64,000 nt of DNA from a virus: IMG/VR virus record IMGVR_UViG_3300032322_002561, positions 124,001 to 188,000 of that record; one strand, written 5' to 3'. Positions 34,622 through 42,525 of the stretch are shown in pieces (within the stretch, counting starts at the first letter, position 1; the number at the start of each line of letters is the position of its first letter). Position numbers and translations under genes: made by a program. The notes beneath the pieces were generated by a model. It was given only the letters and a program-made list of their open reading frames with translations. It had not been told where the DNA came from and did no database searches.

Positions 34622-35356
34622 TTGAGCAGAAATCGCGCACAAAAAGCACAAAAACGTATGACTCAGCAAGAAAACACAATTTCATTTCAACAGGTCAAAA
34701 AGATTCATAATCCGCGACCAGTTGATTTGGTACCAAGAACTCGCAATCAAGAACGCTTGGTCTTGGCCTTGCAAGATAGTGCTCAACATATTGTGGTCAC
34801 TGTGGGACCCGCAGGCACAGGCAAAACCTACTTGGCCATGCAGGCCGCAGTACGAGCCTTGAGAGAAGGCCGCACAGAACGCATAGTAATGACCCGCCCC
34901 GCAGTGGGAGTAGAAGATGAACGGCACGGATTCCTGCCGGGAAATCTTGTGGCAAAAATGGAACCATGGACTCGCCCACTTTTAGATGTCCTGCGCGAGT
35001 ATTACCGCCCTCAAGACATTAGTGCGATGATTGAGGATCAGGTCATAGAAATAGCACCTTTGGCATTCATGCGCGGTAGAACTTTCAAACAGGCCTGGAT
35101 CATTGCCGACGAGATGCAGAACGCTACACCTGCTCAGTGCAAAATGTTGATGACACGCATAGGCGATAATTCAAAAGTTATAATCACGGGCGATATAGAG
35201 CAGGCCGATCGCAGTCATGGCGACAACGGGTTGTTGGATCTGTGTCAGCGACTGGCAAAAAATCAAACCACGGGCATTGCAGTGTGTGAGTTGCAGACTC
35301 GAGATGTTCAAAGACACAAAATTATAGGAGATGTTCTTAAACTCTATCAGGATTGA
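34622..35356 (+). CDS. phoH: PhoH-like ATPase
   Basis: 244 residues with a TTG start, set by AAGGAG eight bases upstream. GPAGTGKT (62-69) is Walker A, IADEMQNATP Walker B-like, and RPAVGVEDERHGFLPG is the PhoH-specific segment. The protein is common in T4-like marine phages; its biochemical role in phages is unclear (RNA/phosphate-starvation ATPase family). It is one of few plus-strand genes and starts a two-gene unit. Confidence 0.9.
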   Translation: MSRNRAQKAQKRMTQQENTISFQQVKKIHNPRPVDLVPRTRNQERLVLALQDSAQHIVVTVGPAGTGKTYLAMQAAVRALREGRTERIVMTRPAVGVEDERHGFLPGNLVAKMEPWTRPLLDVLREYYRPQDISAMIEDQVIEIAPLAFMRGRTFKQAWIIADEMQNATPAQCKMLMTRIGDNSKVIITGDIEQADRSHGDNGLLDLCQRLAKNQTTGIAVCELQTRDVQRHKIIGDVLKLYQD

Positions 35357-35360
35357 TAGC

Positions 35361-35368
35361 TATAAGTA
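35361..35368 (+). promoter_or_regulatory. Late-type variant box TATAAGTA
   Basis: TATAAGTA four bases before ATG 35373 (a TTG lies at 35370). Confidence 0.35.
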
Positions 35369-35372
35369 GTTG

Positions 35373-36005
35373 ATGAATCTCGGTAGTCAATTACATTCAC
35401 CTATAGTGCTGAGTTATGGTAGGACTGGATCAGTCCTACTGGCAGCTAATCTGGAAAAAAGTCTCAACGGGGTTGATGCCAGAGCAGACAAAATCAAATA
35501 TGTCAAAGAATTACCGTTTGATTTCACTGCCGAACACCCCACGGTGTTTCACAGTCATTTGAAGCTAGATAGAAGCATCATACCCGGACTCACACGAGTA
35601 TTTTCTCTACGCTTGAATCCCATTGAACACATCCTGTCATTTGTCATGGTAGACAAGTTCAAGCATTATCATCTGCGCAATACCTGGGCCAAATTTGAAC
35701 TAGAACCTTTTGTGTTTGATCAATGGCACATGATAGATCAACTATGTAGAGACATCAAAGATTGGCATGAATACTATGTTGCCGATCTTGCCGCAGAAGA
35801 TTTTGTTATCAATTATGAAGTAATGATTCGCGGTCTAAAGCCTGACCAACCTTGGCAAAAAATTTATCCTGACAAACATTGCGTAATCCAAAATCACATG
35901 GACGTGGTGAATTATATCGTGACTAGATTTAACTGGCAACCGGAATTAGATGTGTTTGCCAAGCACCGGGCTAGATTTGACTTATACCCTTACGCTACTG
36001 GGTAA
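35373..36005 (+). CDS. Sulfotransferase-like P-loop protein (tentative)
   Basis: 210 residues from ATG 35373. SYGRTGSVLLAANL resembles the 5'-phosphosulfate-binding loop (SxxRTGS) and LNPIEHILSFVM the 3' phosphate motif of PAPS sulfotransferases. The match is by eye. It overlaps convergently with the HAD gene by 11 bases. Confidence 0.45.
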   Translation: MNLGSQLHSPIVLSYGRTGSVLLAANLEKSLNGVDARADKIKYVKELPFDFTAEHPTVFHSHLKLDRSIIPGLTRVFSLRLNPIEHILSFVMVDKFKHYHLRNTWAKFELEPFVFDQWHMIDQLCRDIKDWHEYYVADLAAEDFVINYEVMIRGLKPDQPWQKIYPDKHCVIQNHMDVVNYIVTRFNWQPELDVFAKHRARFDLYPYATG

Positions 36006-36594
36006 CATGTTCAAATATTTCCCGCCAATTTTTGACCAATTTAACACCGGGATGATAAAAGTGCATGTTGTGACCGTGTTCCAAGAGCAGGCATCGTAGT
36101 CCTGCTCGGTAGCCGGCTTCGGCATTTTCAGGCTTGTCTTCGATCCACCAACATCCAGTGCCTTCATATTCCTCTAGTGCTTCGTCCTTGTGAGCCCCAG
36201 TGTCCAGGCACACTAGGCGTTCAAAGGCTGTGGATCCAAACAGTTTGTGTATGTTCATTTCACGCAGTTTCTGCGCATTGGGATCCAGGCTCAGGCTGGT
36301 TATAGCATGGAATCTGAATCCGTACTCTTCATGCAGGCGTTTGATGTAGTACATGGCATCACGCTGGGCTGGTAAGAATCCAATTGCGGCGCTTTCATTG
36401 AATACCTTGATCAATTTACGGATCTGTTCTTTGCTGACTCCATACCGAATGCTCATGTCATACTGTAGTTTTGACCCCGGCACTTCTTCAAAGCCGTGTT
36501 CCTGCATCCATACATTGAATGCCCATTCCCAGTCTAAACAAACACCGTCGCAATCGGTAAGGATTAACCGATCCAGATTTTTCCATTTCTTCAT
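35995..36594 (-). CDS. HAD-superfamily hydrolase
   Basis: 199 residues. LTDCDGVCLDW is motif I (DxDG), AITSLS motif II-like and IEDKPENAEAG motif IV. Likely a small-molecule phosphatase. The promoter TTGACC-17-TATAAT ends six bases before the ATG, so its mRNA would have nearly no leader. Convergent with the sulfotransferase-like gene. Confidence 0.7.
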   Translation of the reverse strand: MKKWKNLDRLILTDCDGVCLDWEWAFNVWMQEHGFEEVPGSKLQYDMSIRYGVSKEQIRKLIKVFNESAAIGFLPAQRDAMYYIKRLHEEYGFRFHAITSLSLDPNAQKLREMNIHKLFGSTAFERLVCLDTGAHKDEALEEYEGTGCWWIEDKPENAEAGYRAGLRCLLLEHGHNMHFYHPGVKLVKNWREIFEHVTQ

Positions 36595-36600
36595 AGCACG

Positions 36601-36629
36601 ATTATACTATGATTCGCTTTTTTGGTCAA
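36601..36629 (-). promoter_or_regulatory. Sigma70 consensus promoter
   Basis: Minus-strand TTGACC (36624-36629), exact 17-base spacer starting AAAAAA, TATAAT (36601-36606), then six bases to ATG 36594. Confidence 0.75.
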
Positions 36630-37377
36630 CCTGCGTTAGTTTTTTTATGATTTTTTCCGCCATAATTTTATGACTTTCAATTCCAGGATGTACATCGTCG
36701 TTGGCATAATCTACAGAGAAAGACTCAAAGCTGTCAAACAAATTAACCCATTTTTCTTTATCTAGTGATTTAAATTTTTCCTGTAACTTAGAAAAATAAA
36801 AAATTATTTCTTGATCATTTCTGTTATCAAAATCTAAAATTGTTTTTGAATACAAGGACAAACTTTGAGACAAATTGTCAGATAAAGGGTTGATCAAGTC
36901 TTGAGTCCAAGGCACCAGTCCATTTATAAAATATAACTTGATCGAACATGATTTTGCTAATTCGCACAATATGGCACAGTACTCAATTAAATCAAGTATG
37001 TTTTGATAATCATGATTAAGCAACAACAACAAATTTTTTAATTTTTGAGTATCCTTTGATGTAATGTACAAATCTCTATAGGTAAAATCTGAAAATTTTG
37101 CGTTGTGTGAATTAAAAAAAACTTCTGGTCCTGGCGATAACCAAATTCTATTCAATGCAGACCACTGTATAAAAACTATTTGATATTTTTTTTCTAGTAT
37201 TGCATTGGCAGATCTTAAAAAAATCTCATAATTACCAGATCCAGGTACTGCTATGTTTGTTTTTTTGAAATTAAAATAATCTGCAACAATTTGATCGTAA
37301 AGATACTTTGTTCGCTCATGATTATCAAACCCATTACCAAATGTAAGAGAACATCCATCAAAACAAACATTAGTCAT
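36607..37377 (-). CDS. SGNH-hydrolase-like protein 3, AT-rich
   Basis: 256 residues. FDGCSLTFG gives the block I serine, AVPGSGNYE block II, and DDVHPGIESHKIM block V (DxxH). The AT content is obviously higher than its neighbours, with many AAA/TTT codons, suggesting recent acquisition. Possible acyl-ester hydrolase for glycans. Its promoter is not clear. Confidence 0.65.
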   Translation of the reverse strand: MTNVCFDGCSLTFGNGFDNHERTKYLYDQIVADYFNFKKTNIAVPGSGNYEIFLRSANAILEKKYQIVFIQWSALNRIWLSPGPEVFFNSHNAKFSDFTYRDLYITSKDTQKLKNLLLLLNHDYQNILDLIEYCAILCELAKSCSIKLYFINGLVPWTQDLINPLSDNLSQSLSLYSKTILDFDNRNDQEIIFYFSKLQEKFKSLDKEKWVNLFDSFESFSVDYANDDVHPGIESHKIMAEKIIKKLTQVDQKSES

Positions 37378-37403
37378 TTTTTGCCAGGTCTAATTTCTTA
37401 GAT

Positions 37404-37694
37404 TTAATTTTGTTGGTCAACGGCTTCGGCTGTGATGTTTATGGGGTGTCCGTTTTCATTGAACAATCGTTCTATCACATTGGGATAGTGCTGATAGTAG
37501 TAACTCACAATACGATCCCAATTCTTAGGAACAATAACTCCATCCATGCTACAAGTTACCACTTTCTGTTCTTTGAAGTCGAGAATTACATTACAAGTCT
37601 GAATATCCTTGTTTCGAAGACGTTTGCTAACAACCATGCCCTCGTCAATTTTTCCAGAGGGAGTTTTATAGTAAGTTAAAAGTAAGTATCTCAT
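37404..37694 (-). CDS. Conserved phage protein next to the clamp loader
   Basis: 96 residues. Beta-rich N-terminus (MRYLLLTYYKTPSGKIDEG) and helical end. Its start overlaps the stop of the clamp-loader gene (ATGA). In T4-like phages small genes flank 44/45; role unknown. Confidence 0.6.
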   Translation of the reverse strand: MRYLLLTYYKTPSGKIDEGMVVSKRLRNKDIQTCNVILDFKEQKVVTCSMDGVIVPKNWDRIVSYYYQHYPNVIERLFNENGHPINITAEAVDQQN

Positions 37695-38614
37695 TTGATT
37701 TGTCCCAACTCAATCAGTGTTGCACTCAAATTAATTTCAGTATCGGCTACCTGGGTATTGTTGACCAGACCATTGCGTATGATCACAATGGCTTGATCTT
37801 GTTGTTCCACTGTTTTACCAAACAAATCAATGTTGTCATACATCCAACGAAAAATTTCTTCGGCTTCTTCCGGAGTTGAACTTTGACACAATAGAGTACG
37901 AGCTTCGCGAATTCGACCGTGTTTGAAAAGATCCACACAGTCTAAACGCCAGTCACGTGCGCTGCGATCTGCGGTACCAGGTTCAACCAAGCGACCAGTT
38001 TGACTGTTTAGTTGCACAAGATTTAGACACTTGCGCAAGTCTGGATAAGTGGCCTTGACATAACTGTCTAGCACATCCAAGTCAAATTCTATGCCTTCAC
38101 TTACCAGCACTGTGGCCACTCGAGCTGTGAATTCTGTATGATCAGTTTTGACAATATGAAATCCTTGACAACGACTGTGCAGTGGAGGAATAATCTTGTT
38201 GGGATAATTGCAGGTAAGAATAAAACGCACGGTCTCACTGTAATCCTCCATGAGATTACGCATGGCTGGTTGTACAGAATTAGGATTCAAATAGTCAGCT
38301 TCATCAATCAAAACTACTTTGAAATTTCCATACGGCATGGTTTGACAAAAACTGATCAGCTTGTCCACCCACTCGATTTTGCGACCTTCTTTGGAGCCAT
38401 TGGCCCACAACACATCATATTCATCAACTTTCAGCTCGTTGATCAGCATCTTGGCCATGGTTGTTTTGCCAGTACCTGGACTGCCGCTCAACAACAAGTG
38501 AGGAATAGTACCGTCTCGAATCCACGCTGAGACCTGTTGCCGTTGATTGTCGTCAACAAACACATAGCCATCCATGCTGCTGGGACGATATTTTTCAACC
38601 CATAATTCTTTCAT
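37691..38614 (-). CDS. 44: Sliding clamp loader large subunit (T4 gp44-like)
   Basis: 307 residues. An AAA+ protein with Walker A GSPGTGKTT (44-52), Walker B VVLIDEADYL, sensor I FILTCNYP and the arginine-finger SRC in PPLHSRCQGFH. It would load the sliding clamp in the phage replisome with gp62 (not in window). Start supported by an RBS-like AAAGGATGG and by overlap with the 57-residue Zn-finger-like gene. Confidence 0.92.
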   Translation of the reverse strand: MKELWVEKYRPSSMDGYVFVDDNQRQQVSAWIRDGTIPHLLLSGSPGTGKTTMAKMLINELKVDEYDVLWANGSKEGRKIEWVDKLISFCQTMPYGNFKVVLIDEADYLNPNSVQPAMRNLMEDYSETVRFILTCNYPNKIIPPLHSRCQGFHIVKTDHTEFTARVATVLVSEGIEFDLDVLDSYVKATYPDLRKCLNLVQLNSQTGRLVEPGTADRSARDWRLDCVDLFKHGRIREARTLLCQSSTPEEAEEIFRWMYDNIDLFGKTVEQQDQAIVIIRNGLVNNTQVADTEINLSATLIELGQIK

Positions 38615-38784
38615 TTAAACCATCCTTTGATTGACTGTATTAAATTATAATATCTTTCGCGATAAAGATCAACAGGAGCCGGCAGATGAGGACAACGACC
38701 CTGCCGCCAATCACAATTGAGCTGAATTGACTCACCGCAGGTGTTACATTTTTTTGAGTCGTTGCCAGACCTGTTGTTTTTCAT
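38611..38784 (-). CDS. Zinc-ribbon-like mini-protein, 57 residues
   Basis: An open frame with CNTCG and NCDWRQGRCPH, four cysteines and a histidine spaced like a zinc ribbon. It starts at ATG 38784 inside the upstream gene and ends by ATGA overlap with the clamp loader. Its last third contains the promoter at 38644-38672. May bind nucleic acid or a protein partner (inference). Confidence 0.7.
   Translation of the reverse strand: MKNNRSGNDSKKCNTCGESIQLNCDWRQGRCPHLPAPVDLYRERYYNLIQSIKGWFK
38644..38672 (-). promoter_or_regulatory. Sigma70-type promoter for the clamp-loader gene
   Basis: Minus-strand TTGATC (38667-38672), 17 bases, TATAAT (38644-38649), 30 bases before ATG 38614, inside the 57-residue gene. 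Confidence 0.6.
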
Positions 38785-38983
38785 GTTCTTTTAAAAATTC
38801 CTCTTCTCCGGTGAAAGTGGGTGAGTTTTCGAGGATACGGTCTAGCTCAAACTTGATAAGATACAAATCTTGTTTGATCATCCATGACGTCCAACCGTCA
38901 TTGTAAGAACTGTTTAATTCTATTGACATACGTTGAAGCTGACTGTGTATGTCAGTTTTGTCCCATAATTGTTGAAAACCCAT
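38744..38983 (-). CDS. Small helical protein, 79 residues
   Basis: From ATG 38983 (MGFQQLWDKTDIHS), which follows the TACACT hexamer by six bases. A longer frame to 39094 is possible but would overlap the promoter and cochaperonin gene. Strongly helical (LYLIKFELDRIL; FLKEHEKQQVWQRLKK). Function unknown. Confidence 0.6.
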   Translation of the reverse strand: MGFQQLWDKTDIHSQLQRMSIELNSSYNDGWTSWMIKQDLYLIKFELDRILENSPTFTGEEEFLKEHEKQQVWQRLKKM

Positions 38984-38984
38984 G

Positions 38985-39386
38985 CTACGAGTGTAGCATG
39001 TTGTCGGGCTTTTTGTCAACATGTATGGCGTCAGAAAATGTTTCGTCCTCCATACGATTATCACTGACCAAGAGAATATCTTTGGGATCCACACGGCGTA
39101 TGGTGTGCTTGCCTGATTCGTCCTCTATATCTAGGCCACGAGTCCAACGTCCGTGTGCTACCAAGATCCACTGTCCCACAGTGACTTCATTTTGATCCGG
39201 TCCCACTGCATAGACCTGGGCCCATCTGGGTCGAATGCCCTTGGTGGTTCCATTATCACCAGGCAGTATGATACCGCCTTGGCTGAGTCTAGTTTCAAAA
39301 TTCATTTCGGCCACAATGACATGATCCTTGAGAGCTCGCAGTTGTTGTTTGGAGATTTGATGAGGTTGGAATGCTAATTTGGTCAT
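38985..39386 (-). CDS. GroES-like cochaperonin (T4 gp31-type role)
   Basis: 133 residues. HVIVAEMNFETRLSQGGIILPG is the Hsp10 fold start with the mobile-loop region (LSQGGIILP) that contacts GroEL, and VDPKDILLV resembles the end of the fold. Longer than host GroES, with an extra C-terminal segment, as in T4 gp31. Likely helps host GroEL fold phage proteins such as the capsid protein. Confidence 0.75.
   Translation of the reverse strand: MTKLAFQPHQISKQQLRALKDHVIVAEMNFETRLSQGGIILPGDNGTTKGIRPRWAQVYAVGPDQNEVTVGQWILVAHGRWTRGLDIEDESGKHTIRRVDPKDILLVSDNRMEDETFSDAIHVDKKPDNMLHS
38990..39019 (-). promoter_or_regulatory. Sigma70-type promoter
   Basis: Minus-strand TTGACA (39014-39019), 18-base spacer, TACACT (38990-38995), six bases before ATG 38983. 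Confidence 0.6.
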
Positions 39387-39387
39387 G

Positions 39388-39597
39388 TTATTTTTTTCTT
39401 GGATTGATTACTTGACGATTGTACTGAGTGTTGACTTGATTGGGTTTTGAACGAATTACGTTGTTCAAGTCATCGACTTCGTCGCCGCGAGCATTGACCT
39501 TCATGTTGCCCACAGCACGTACTTTTTCATTCTGCAACATGAGTTTGCCCATGTCAAGAGTTTTACCTTGTGCAGTTTTGTATGTTTTTTGTGTCAT
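39388..39597 (-). CDS. Small basic phage protein, 69 residues
   Basis: RBS TAGGAG precedes the ATG. Sequence MTQKTYKTAQGKTLDMGKL with a KVRAVGNMKVNARGDE stretch, basic and probably partly disordered. Two bases upstream of the GroES-like gene. A typical T4-like small protein of unknown role. Confidence 0.65.
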   Translation of the reverse strand: MTQKTYKTAQGKTLDMGKLMLQNEKVRAVGNMKVNARGDEVDDLNNVIRSKPNQVNTQYNRQVINPRKK

Positions 39598-39618
39598 TGC
39601 TGTCTCCTAAAACAGTAT

Positions 39619-40140
39619 TTAACGCAGAAATTCCGCAGGATCTAAATCATAATACAGGCTGTCAATTTTATGAACGCCCAGTTTGTACAGCACATAACTG
39701 GCCACACTGCTTCCACGTCCCACTCCCCAAATCAGATTGTGGGCATGCATCACATCCATGAGATACTTGAGATATCGTAAAAGGTCAAACAGATTGCGTT
39801 CTTGATACAGCAACAGTTCTTGACCGCAACGTTGTAGTTCAGCATTGTTGTTGCACAGGCCCAACACATGTTCGGCTATGTCCAAATTCTTGTATTCTTC
39901 AGGCATGAACCACTGGCTTTGACAAATTTGGTCAAATTCTTGCACAGTTATGTGTTGGTTTTTTTCGTGTTGCCAAGTCTTGAATTTGTCATGATCAAGA
40001 CCTATCTGAGTCAAACTGTCAAGGTCAATTGTGGCATCAGTCAAGACATTTTCAAGTTTGCACAGATCATGTCCTTGCATGGCTAGATTGAACAGATCTG
40101 TTTCTCCAAAAACTATTTCACCGTATGGAGTCGTCTTCAT
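39619..40140 (-). CDS. DnaE-like DNA polymerase III alpha fragment
   Basis: 173 residues from ATG 40140 (MKTTPYGEIVF); an upstream in-frame ATG at 40158 is possible. The end LIWGVGRGSSVASYVLYKLG followed by KIDSLYYDLDPAEFLR matches the GxGRGS element and DPL.Y.L..ERFL of bacterial DnaE. Polymerase catalytic aspartates lie further downstream in DnaE, so this piece has no polymerase site and cannot polymerise. Possibly a regulatory or nucleotide-binding relic. Confidence 0.6.
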   Translation of the reverse strand: MKTTPYGEIVFGETDLFNLAMQGHDLCKLENVLTDATIDLDSLTQIGLDHDKFKTWQHEKNQHITVQEFDQICQSQWFMPEEYKNLDIAEHVLGLCNNNAELQRCGQELLLYQERNLFDLLRYLKYLMDVMHAHNLIWGVGRGSSVASYVLYKLGVHKIDSLYYDLDPAEFLR

Positions 40141-40732
40141 TTTTTCCAAAATTAGCATATACTATAATGTTACCGGTATGATCCACGTGATTGTCCGGCC
40201 ACATGAGATCATACTCAGCCCAGGTGTTGGGAGTTACCTTGACAATTTTTTCTTCACTTTCGGACACAATTTCTATGTTGTGATTGAGAGTGCCTGCATT
40301 GTTCCACCAACCTGGGGCCTGAAACGGTCCAAGATTTTCTTCACTGTCGTGTTGATACCATACCCCGTCACTGACACTGCTGGTAATGTCCACACTGGTC
40401 ACAGTTAATCTACCTTCCATGATGGCATTGAGTTTACAGTGTAACATCATTCCAATGATTTGTTCAATGGGTTCGTCTGGCAAAGTGGTGACATTCACAC
40501 CCATGATTCTCAAAAGTTGTGCATGATCCTTGTGTTTTTCGTGTATGAACACAGCGTCTTGCAATATGCTGTTGATAAAACATCTAAGGCGTTCCATGGC
40601 AGTATTGAGTTCTTGCTTGTTTTCAGTATTGGTGATCATTTGCATGACTGCTGTATAGCTGTTGATCATCAATCCAGATTCTGTGTAAACTGCTGCCAAA
40701 AATTCGCTGTCGTACTGGATTCTTACATTCAT
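40118..40732 (-). CDS. Uncharacterised phage protein
   Basis: 204 residues, not recognised. Helical N-terminal half (NTAMERLRCFINSILQDAVF), beta-rich C-terminal half with WYQHDSEENLG and WAEYDLMWPDNHVDH. It overlaps the downstream gene. No motif. Confidence 0.55.
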   Translation of the reverse strand: MNVRIQYDSEFLAAVYTESGLMINSYTAVMQMITNTENKQELNTAMERLRCFINSILQDAVFIHEKHKDHAQLLRIMGVNVTTLPDEPIEQIIGMMLHCKLNAIMEGRLTVTSVDITSSVSDGVWYQHDSEENLGPFQAPGWWNNAGTLNHNIEIVSESEEKIVKVTPNTWAEYDLMWPDNHVDHTGNIIVYANFGKNEDDSIR

Positions 40733-40968
40733 TCTATTTTGATTTTGCTGTCAAAGTCTATGTTGCCAGGATTTTGCTTGCGATAAGATTCTGACAGTTT
40801 TTCCTGGTACTTGTTTTTAAAAGTTTCTATGGCCATTTGTAACTGATTTATCAGCTGACCGTTTCCGGTGTTATAAGCTATGTTGAGTTTTTTGGTTAGG
40901 TCGTTGATTTTATCTGACAGTTCATCAATAGTCAGCTGATCAATACTGCCAATCAAAGGATGTTCCAT
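40729..40968 (-). CDS. Small coiled-coil-like protein, 79 residues
   Basis: Starts MEHPLIGSIDQLTIDELS and is largely helical (KINDLTKKLNIAYN; LQMAIETFKNKYQEKLSE). ATG sits six bases after a TAAAAT -10 element. ATGA coupling with the next gene. Function unknown. Confidence 0.6.
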   Translation of the reverse strand: MEHPLIGSIDQLTIDELSDKINDLTKKLNIAYNTGNGQLINQLQMAIETFKNKYQEKLSESYRKQNPGNIDFDSKIKIE

Positions 40969-40974
40969 GTTGTT

Positions 40975-41003
40975 ATTTTATAGAATCCAAACGGATTTGT
41001 CAA
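40975..41003 (-). promoter_or_regulatory. Sigma70-type promoter
   Basis: Minus-strand TTGACA (40998-41003), 17 bases, TAAAAT (40975-40980), then six bases to ATG 40968: another near-leaderless arrangement. Confidence 0.6.
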
Positions 41004-41012
41004 GAGATTTGA

Positions 41013-42509
41013 CTAGGACCAGTTGCCTACCGAAGTGACCGAGCTGGTGCCCATGGGGGTCAATCTAAAATAACTGTTGCGCAACACTGTGGGGGCGCCA
41101 CCGGGTGCAGCACTAAATTGGAATTGTGGAATAAAAGTACCTCCAACATTGGTACGCAGAGCTCCGGTAATTTTTATGGTTATAAATTCTGTAGTGGTTG
41201 ACACAGCCCCAGTTACTACCACAGATCCAATACTGGTTCCAATAATGCGATTTACTGCGCCCAACGTATTGGTTGTAGTGGTACTTGCTTCAGCCAAATA
41301 AGTGATACTGGTCAAGGTAGCTGTACCGCCAAAGTTTATGGCTGTGGTATGACTTGTGGTACCGGCACTGCGACTGATAAAATACAGGCCTTCAAACATG
41401 TAAGTGGTTGCACTTGGCAATGTTATACTACCGCTGGCTGGCGTGTTAAAAACTCGTTGTGCTGCGGCGCTGTTGGCAGCAGTGTAGTCTGAAGACAAAC
41501 ACACAAACGGTGTTGAAGGAAGTATTCCGCGCTGACTAGCAATTGGAGCCGAATAAAATACAGTGCCATCATACTCCACGGTCCCAGCACCCACGGTAGA
41601 GGTCAATCCCCCTGCGGTAAAGGTCATGGACGGAGTCAAACTGGTTCCTGCTGTGGGTCTGATAAAACCCAAAACGCTGCTGGTAGTTACAAGATTGCCC
41701 ACGGTTGACAACAGTCCCACGGTCAATATATTGCCGCCGCGCACGTTGCCTGCAATACTGATTTGGCCATTAGAAAGCACATTGCCACCAATGATGTTGC
41801 CGGTGATGCTGGCTAGGCCAGGGGAGTTAATATTGCCACCTATGACGTTGCCCACAGCCGACACAAAGCCTGTTGCTGAAACATCATCTGTGGTGATGTC
41901 CGCACTGTTGAAGTTGGTCAAAGCGCGGTTCAAGTCAAACAAGGTAATGGCTACGCCACCATCGCTGGTGCTAAAACCAAATTCATAGCGGCCTGTGGCG
42001 CCAAAAGTTATAGTGTTTGAAACACCGGCTGTGCCTGGACTGATGCCTTGAATGCCACTCAAGCCCAGACTGACCGAGGCCGGTATGGTCAAAGTATGTG
42101 CAATGTTGGTTATATTGATTTGTATGCGTAGGTATCCATAGCTTCCGGCTGATGGAAAGTTGGTAAAGTTCAGTGACACACTGCCCGAAGTTGTGATCAG
42201 TTGATAATGTCCCAGGGCATAATTCAATAACACCGTACCTGAGGTAGTACCTACTGTCACTGCTGTAGCTGAAAAATCCTGTATCTTTGCGGCAAAGATC
42301 AAATTGTCATTCATGTTGTTGTCAAGAGTGCCGCCAATCAAGGCAGCCTTGAGCACAGCTTTGTTTTGTAAGTCATTGATTTCGTTTTCAGCGTACTGGA
42401 AATTTTGCTTGGTATTGGTGAAGTTGTCACGAAAACCCTGACTGTTGTTGTCTTGACCAGCTACCGGGTACGCACCATCAATGTTGTTTGGATTAATTTG
42501 ACTTGCCAT
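41013..42509 (-). CDS. Tail/fibre protein, paralogue A
   Basis: 498 residues. Begins MASQINPNNIDGAYPVAGQD, closely matching the neighbouring 298-residue protein, with NFTNTKQNFQYAENEINDLQN after it. The rest is Gly/Ser/Thr-rich with GNVIGGNI-type repeats and a C-terminal beta domain. Possibly a baseplate-attached fibre component. ATG near an AGAGAAC sequence. Confidence 0.65.
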   Translation of the reverse strand: MASQINPNNIDGAYPVAGQDNNSQGFRDNFTNTKQNFQYAENEINDLQNKAVLKAALIGGTLDNNMNDNLIFAAKIQDFSATAVTVGTTSGTVLLNYALGHYQLITTSGSVSLNFTNFPSAGSYGYLRIQINITNIAHTLTIPASVSLGLSGIQGISPGTAGVSNTITFGATGRYEFGFSTSDGGVAITLFDLNRALTNFNSADITTDDVSATGFVSAVGNVIGGNINSPGLASITGNIIGGNVLSNGQISIAGNVRGGNILTVGLLSTVGNLVTTSSVLGFIRPTAGTSLTPSMTFTAGGLTSTVGAGTVEYDGTVFYSAPIASQRGILPSTPFVCLSSDYTAANSAAAQRVFNTPASGSITLPSATTYMFEGLYFISRSAGTTSHTTAINFGGTATLTSITYLAEASTTTTNTLGAVNRIIGTSIGSVVVTGAVSTTTEFITIKITGALRTNVGGTFIPQFQFSAAPGGAPTVLRNSYFRLTPMGTSSVTSVGNWS

Positions 42510-42525
42510 TTATGTTCTCTCAGTG

